DNA from: Anaerolineaceae bacterium UBA5211
GTDB lineage: Bacteria; Chloroflexota; Anaerolineae; Anaerolineales; Anaerolineaceae
NCBI GenBank assembly: GCA_002412595.1
Contig: DHVJ01000040.1
Location: 1-7,417, forward strand
Length of the DNA stretch: 7,417 nucleotides
Reading direction: 5' to 3'
The notes under the pieces were generated by a model. That model was not told where the DNA came from and made no database searches. It was given only the letters and a program-made list of their open reading frames with translations. The position numbers and the translations under genes are program-made. Shown here in pieces: positions 6,150 through 7,417 of the stretch. Position 1 is the first letter of the stretch, and each line of letters begins with the position of its first letter.

Positions 6150-6178
6150 ATTAGCTGTATCGATCTGTGGTTTAAATC
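6150..6178 (+). repeat. Short dispersed repeat, copy 3 (ATCTGTG family), touching a stop codon
   Basis: This copy contains GATCTGTGGTTTAAATC and matches copy 2 at 24 of 29 bases. Its last two bases (6177-6178) are part of the stop codon of the minus-strand nitroreductase gene (6177-6179). Confidence 0.6.
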
Positions 6179-7283
6179 AAGCGGTTTCTCCCAGGTTGTT
6201 ATACGAGCGCAGCTCATCCAGCGGTTTCTTCTTGGAGCAGGGGATCAAGCCTTCTTCCTTCGCATAACCAACTGCCAACAGCATAATGGGGCGCTCGTAG
6301 GTTTTCAGGTTGAGCTTCTTTTTCATCTTCTTTTCCAGCAAACCGAAATCCGGCCAGTTGATCACCACTGAACTCAAGCCCATGGTTTCCAGTGCGTACA
6401 GGAAGGCCATCACGGACAGCGAGGCGTCGATGTACATGGTATGGCGGTCACGCGAAGAGAAATAATTGCTCAAATCGCCCACCACCACAATGGACATGGG
6501 CACATTGTCCGAATAACCGCCGGTGCCAAAGGGGATGCCGGCGATTTCTTTAGCCAACTGCGGATCATCAAAGATGCGGTACTGGAAGGGTTGGCGGTTG
6601 CAGGCGCTGGGCGCCAGCGCGGCAGCTAACATGGCCTTATCCACGTCCTCACGCGGCACTTTTTTATCCTGGAACCATCGCACCGAGCGGCGCCGCTTGC
6701 TTAAGCTGAGGAATTCCTCATAGCTGGGAATCTTATACTGGTTGCGCTGGCTGCTCGGGTAAGGAATGAATTTATCGGCAGGATCCTGCAAGGTCGGCTT
6801 GGGCAGCATTTCGAACTTGGCTTTCATGCGCTCAATCAGTGGCTGGCTGCTGTCGGTGATAAGGAAATATTCGCTTAACACGTCATATGCCCATTGCATC
6901 TCGCCGGCTTCCAGCGTAACCCCGTTGGATTTTTCCAGCACCTCGGCGTATTTTTCTACTGTTTCTTCAATGTAGTCCAACGCGAAAACAGCCCGGCGGT
7001 TTTCCATGATCATGCCTTTTTCCAGGCGGTGGATATTGCGCCGGATGATGACGTTGCTGGGGCGCACGGTATAGACGTTGTTGTTGTATTTGGCAACGGC
7101 GCGCGTGAAAGCGAAAATCTCGCGGTCAAAAAAATGGCTGATGATGAAATGGTAAGGCAGCGCAAAAATCTTGCTGAGCGAGAGGAATTTATACAAAAAG
7201 GAATTGAAGCGGTTGTTGAACTTCCTGACGAAGGGTACAGCCAGTATCTTTTTGGCGATTTTTTTGAAGTTATTGAGGTTCAT
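6177..7283 (-). CDS. Nitroreductase-family protein with a long N-terminal extension
   Basis: The product has 368 residues. About 195-345 form an FMN-dependent nitroreductase fold: KRRRSVRWF (196-204, the RRSxRxF FMN phosphate site), LAPSACNRQPFQY (223-235), the DRHTMYIDASLSVMAFLYA stretch (279-297) and a closing PIMLLAVGYA (332-341). Residues 1-65 are basic and aromatic-rich (KKIAKK, FVRKF, FALPYHFIISHFF). They are not a clear signal peptide but may associate with membrane. Residues 75-190 carry a conserved-looking block, NIHRLEKGMI (83-92), followed by acidic helices. Ordinary nitroreductases have about 170-220 residues, so the extension is large. Proteins with an HRLEKG block before a nitroreductase domain are, as I recall, found in some polysaccharide clusters, where their role is unclear. 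The Shine-Dalgarno sequence is poor (AAAGAAAAAG), so the start is less certain than for the other genes. Enzymatic function and substrate are unknown. Confidence 0.85.
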   Translation of the reverse strand: MNLNNFKKIAKKILAVPFVRKFNNRFNSFLYKFLSLSKIFALPYHFIISHFFDREIFAFTRAVAKYNNNVYTVRPSNVIIRRNIHRLEKGMIMENRRAVFALDYIEETVEKYAEVLEKSNGVTLEAGEMQWAYDVLSEYFLITDSSQPLIERMKAKFEMLPKPTLQDPADKFIPYPSSQRNQYKIPSYEEFLSLSKRRRSVRWFQDKKVPREDVDKAMLAAALAPSACNRQPFQYRIFDDPQLAKEIAGIPFGTGGYSDNVPMSIVVVGDLSNYFSSRDRHTMYIDASLSVMAFLYALETMGLSSVVINWPDFGLLEKKMKKKLNLKTYERPIMLLAVGYAKEEGLIPCSKKKPLDELRSYNNLGETA

Positions 7284-7300
7284 GGCTTTTTCTTTCGATT

Positions 7301-7329
7301 TTGATAGGCATATTTTAACCGTTAATCAA
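7301..7329 (-). promoter_or_regulatory. Low-confidence promoter candidate for the nitroreductase gene
   Basis: Read on the minus strand, TTGATT (7329-7324) and TATCAA (7306-7301) are 17 bases apart. Each matches the sigma-70-type consensus at 4 of 6 positions. The implied leader would be only about 10 bases. The gene could instead be read from further upstream, beyond the right edge. Confidence 0.2.
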
Positions 7330-7338
7330 CAAGATAAA

Positions 7339-7417
7339 ATGAGTTTCAACCCCGAATTATTTTCTACCGAAATCGGCCGGGATCTCCCCCCAAGCGTTGG
7401 TATCCCATTTCAACAAA
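7339..7417 (+). CDS. Possible start of a divergent gene running off the right edge
   Basis: An ATG at 7339 opens a frame of 26 codons without a stop to the edge, beginning MSFNPELFSTEIGRDLPP. No strong Shine-Dalgarno sequence precedes it (AACAAGATAAA). If real, it would be divergent from the nitroreductase gene with only 55 bases between starts. I do not recognise the peptide. It competes with the codon-aligned complementary frame on the minus strand (7357-7416), and only one of the two can be the real gene. Confidence 0.3.
   Translation, partial: MSFNPELFSTEIGRDLPPSVGIPFQQ
7357..7417 (-). CDS. Possible 3' end of a minus-strand gene upstream of the nitroreductase gene
   Basis: On the minus strand a frame enters from the right edge and ends in TAA at 7359-7357, with the tail KWDTNAWGEIPADFGRK. 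Its third-position GC (12 of 19 codons by my count) is closer to the confident genes than that of the opposing frame (12 of 26). If real, it would sit 73 bases upstream of the nitroreductase gene in the same direction, possibly in one operon. I do not recognise the peptide, and the visible part is too short to decide. Confidence 0.35.
   Translation of the reverse strand, partial: LLKWDTNAWGEIPADFGRK

Noticed and set aside
6894..7304. Plus-strand open frame opposite the N-terminus of the nitroreductase gene
   Set aside because: It has no ribosome binding site or recognisable motif, and the opposing frame joins continuously to a clear nitroreductase domain. A small doubt remains because the nitroreductase N-terminus is itself poorly characterised.

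Overview
The window looks like a moderately GC-rich bacterial chromosome. My best guess is Chloroflexota, probably an Anaerolineae-type organism. The guess rests on the fused shikimate kinase/3-dehydroquinate synthase gene, the compact aroA-aroE-aroC-aroKB-aroQ order, and AT-rich gaps holding short dispersed repeats. It is inference from remembered gene order, not a database result. No phage, plasmid, CRISPR, tRNA or rRNA feature was seen.

Positions 1-4957 (+ strand) hold a tightly packed aromatic amino acid (shikimate) operon: the 3' part of aroA, then aroE, aroC, an aroK-aroB fusion and aroQ. Three of the four junctions are 4-base ATGA overlaps and the fourth has a 2-base gap, so the genes are probably co-transcribed and translationally coupled. 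Together they encode all six activities from DAHP to chorismate: DHQ synthase (AroB domain), DHQ dehydratase (AroQ, type II), shikimate dehydrogenase (AroE), shikimate kinase (AroK domain), EPSP synthase (AroA) and chorismate synthase (AroC). Only DAHP synthase is not seen. It may lie upstream of the left edge.

Positions 4958-5245 are an AT-rich 288-base gap with a GC-rich palindrome and two copies of a short repeat built around ATCTGTG. The gap also holds a weak candidate promoter and a clear ribosome binding site for the next gene. Positions 5246-6067 (+) encode a short-chain dehydrogenase/reductase (SDR) with unusual cofactor-motif variants. Positions 6068-6176 separate two convergent genes and contain a hairpin that looks like a bidirectional terminator, plus a third copy of the repeat.

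Positions 6177-7283 (- strand) encode a nitroreductase-fold protein with a long N-terminal extension of about 190 residues. The SDR subgroup and extended nitroreductases of this type remind me of surface-polysaccharide loci, but nothing here proves that role. The last 134 bases hold no complete gene. Two complementary open frames run off the right edge, and one of them may be the tip of a real gene.

I found no convincing evidence of a wholly new system. The points most worth a second look are the repeat family, the unusual SDR, the nitroreductase extension and the unresolved right edge.
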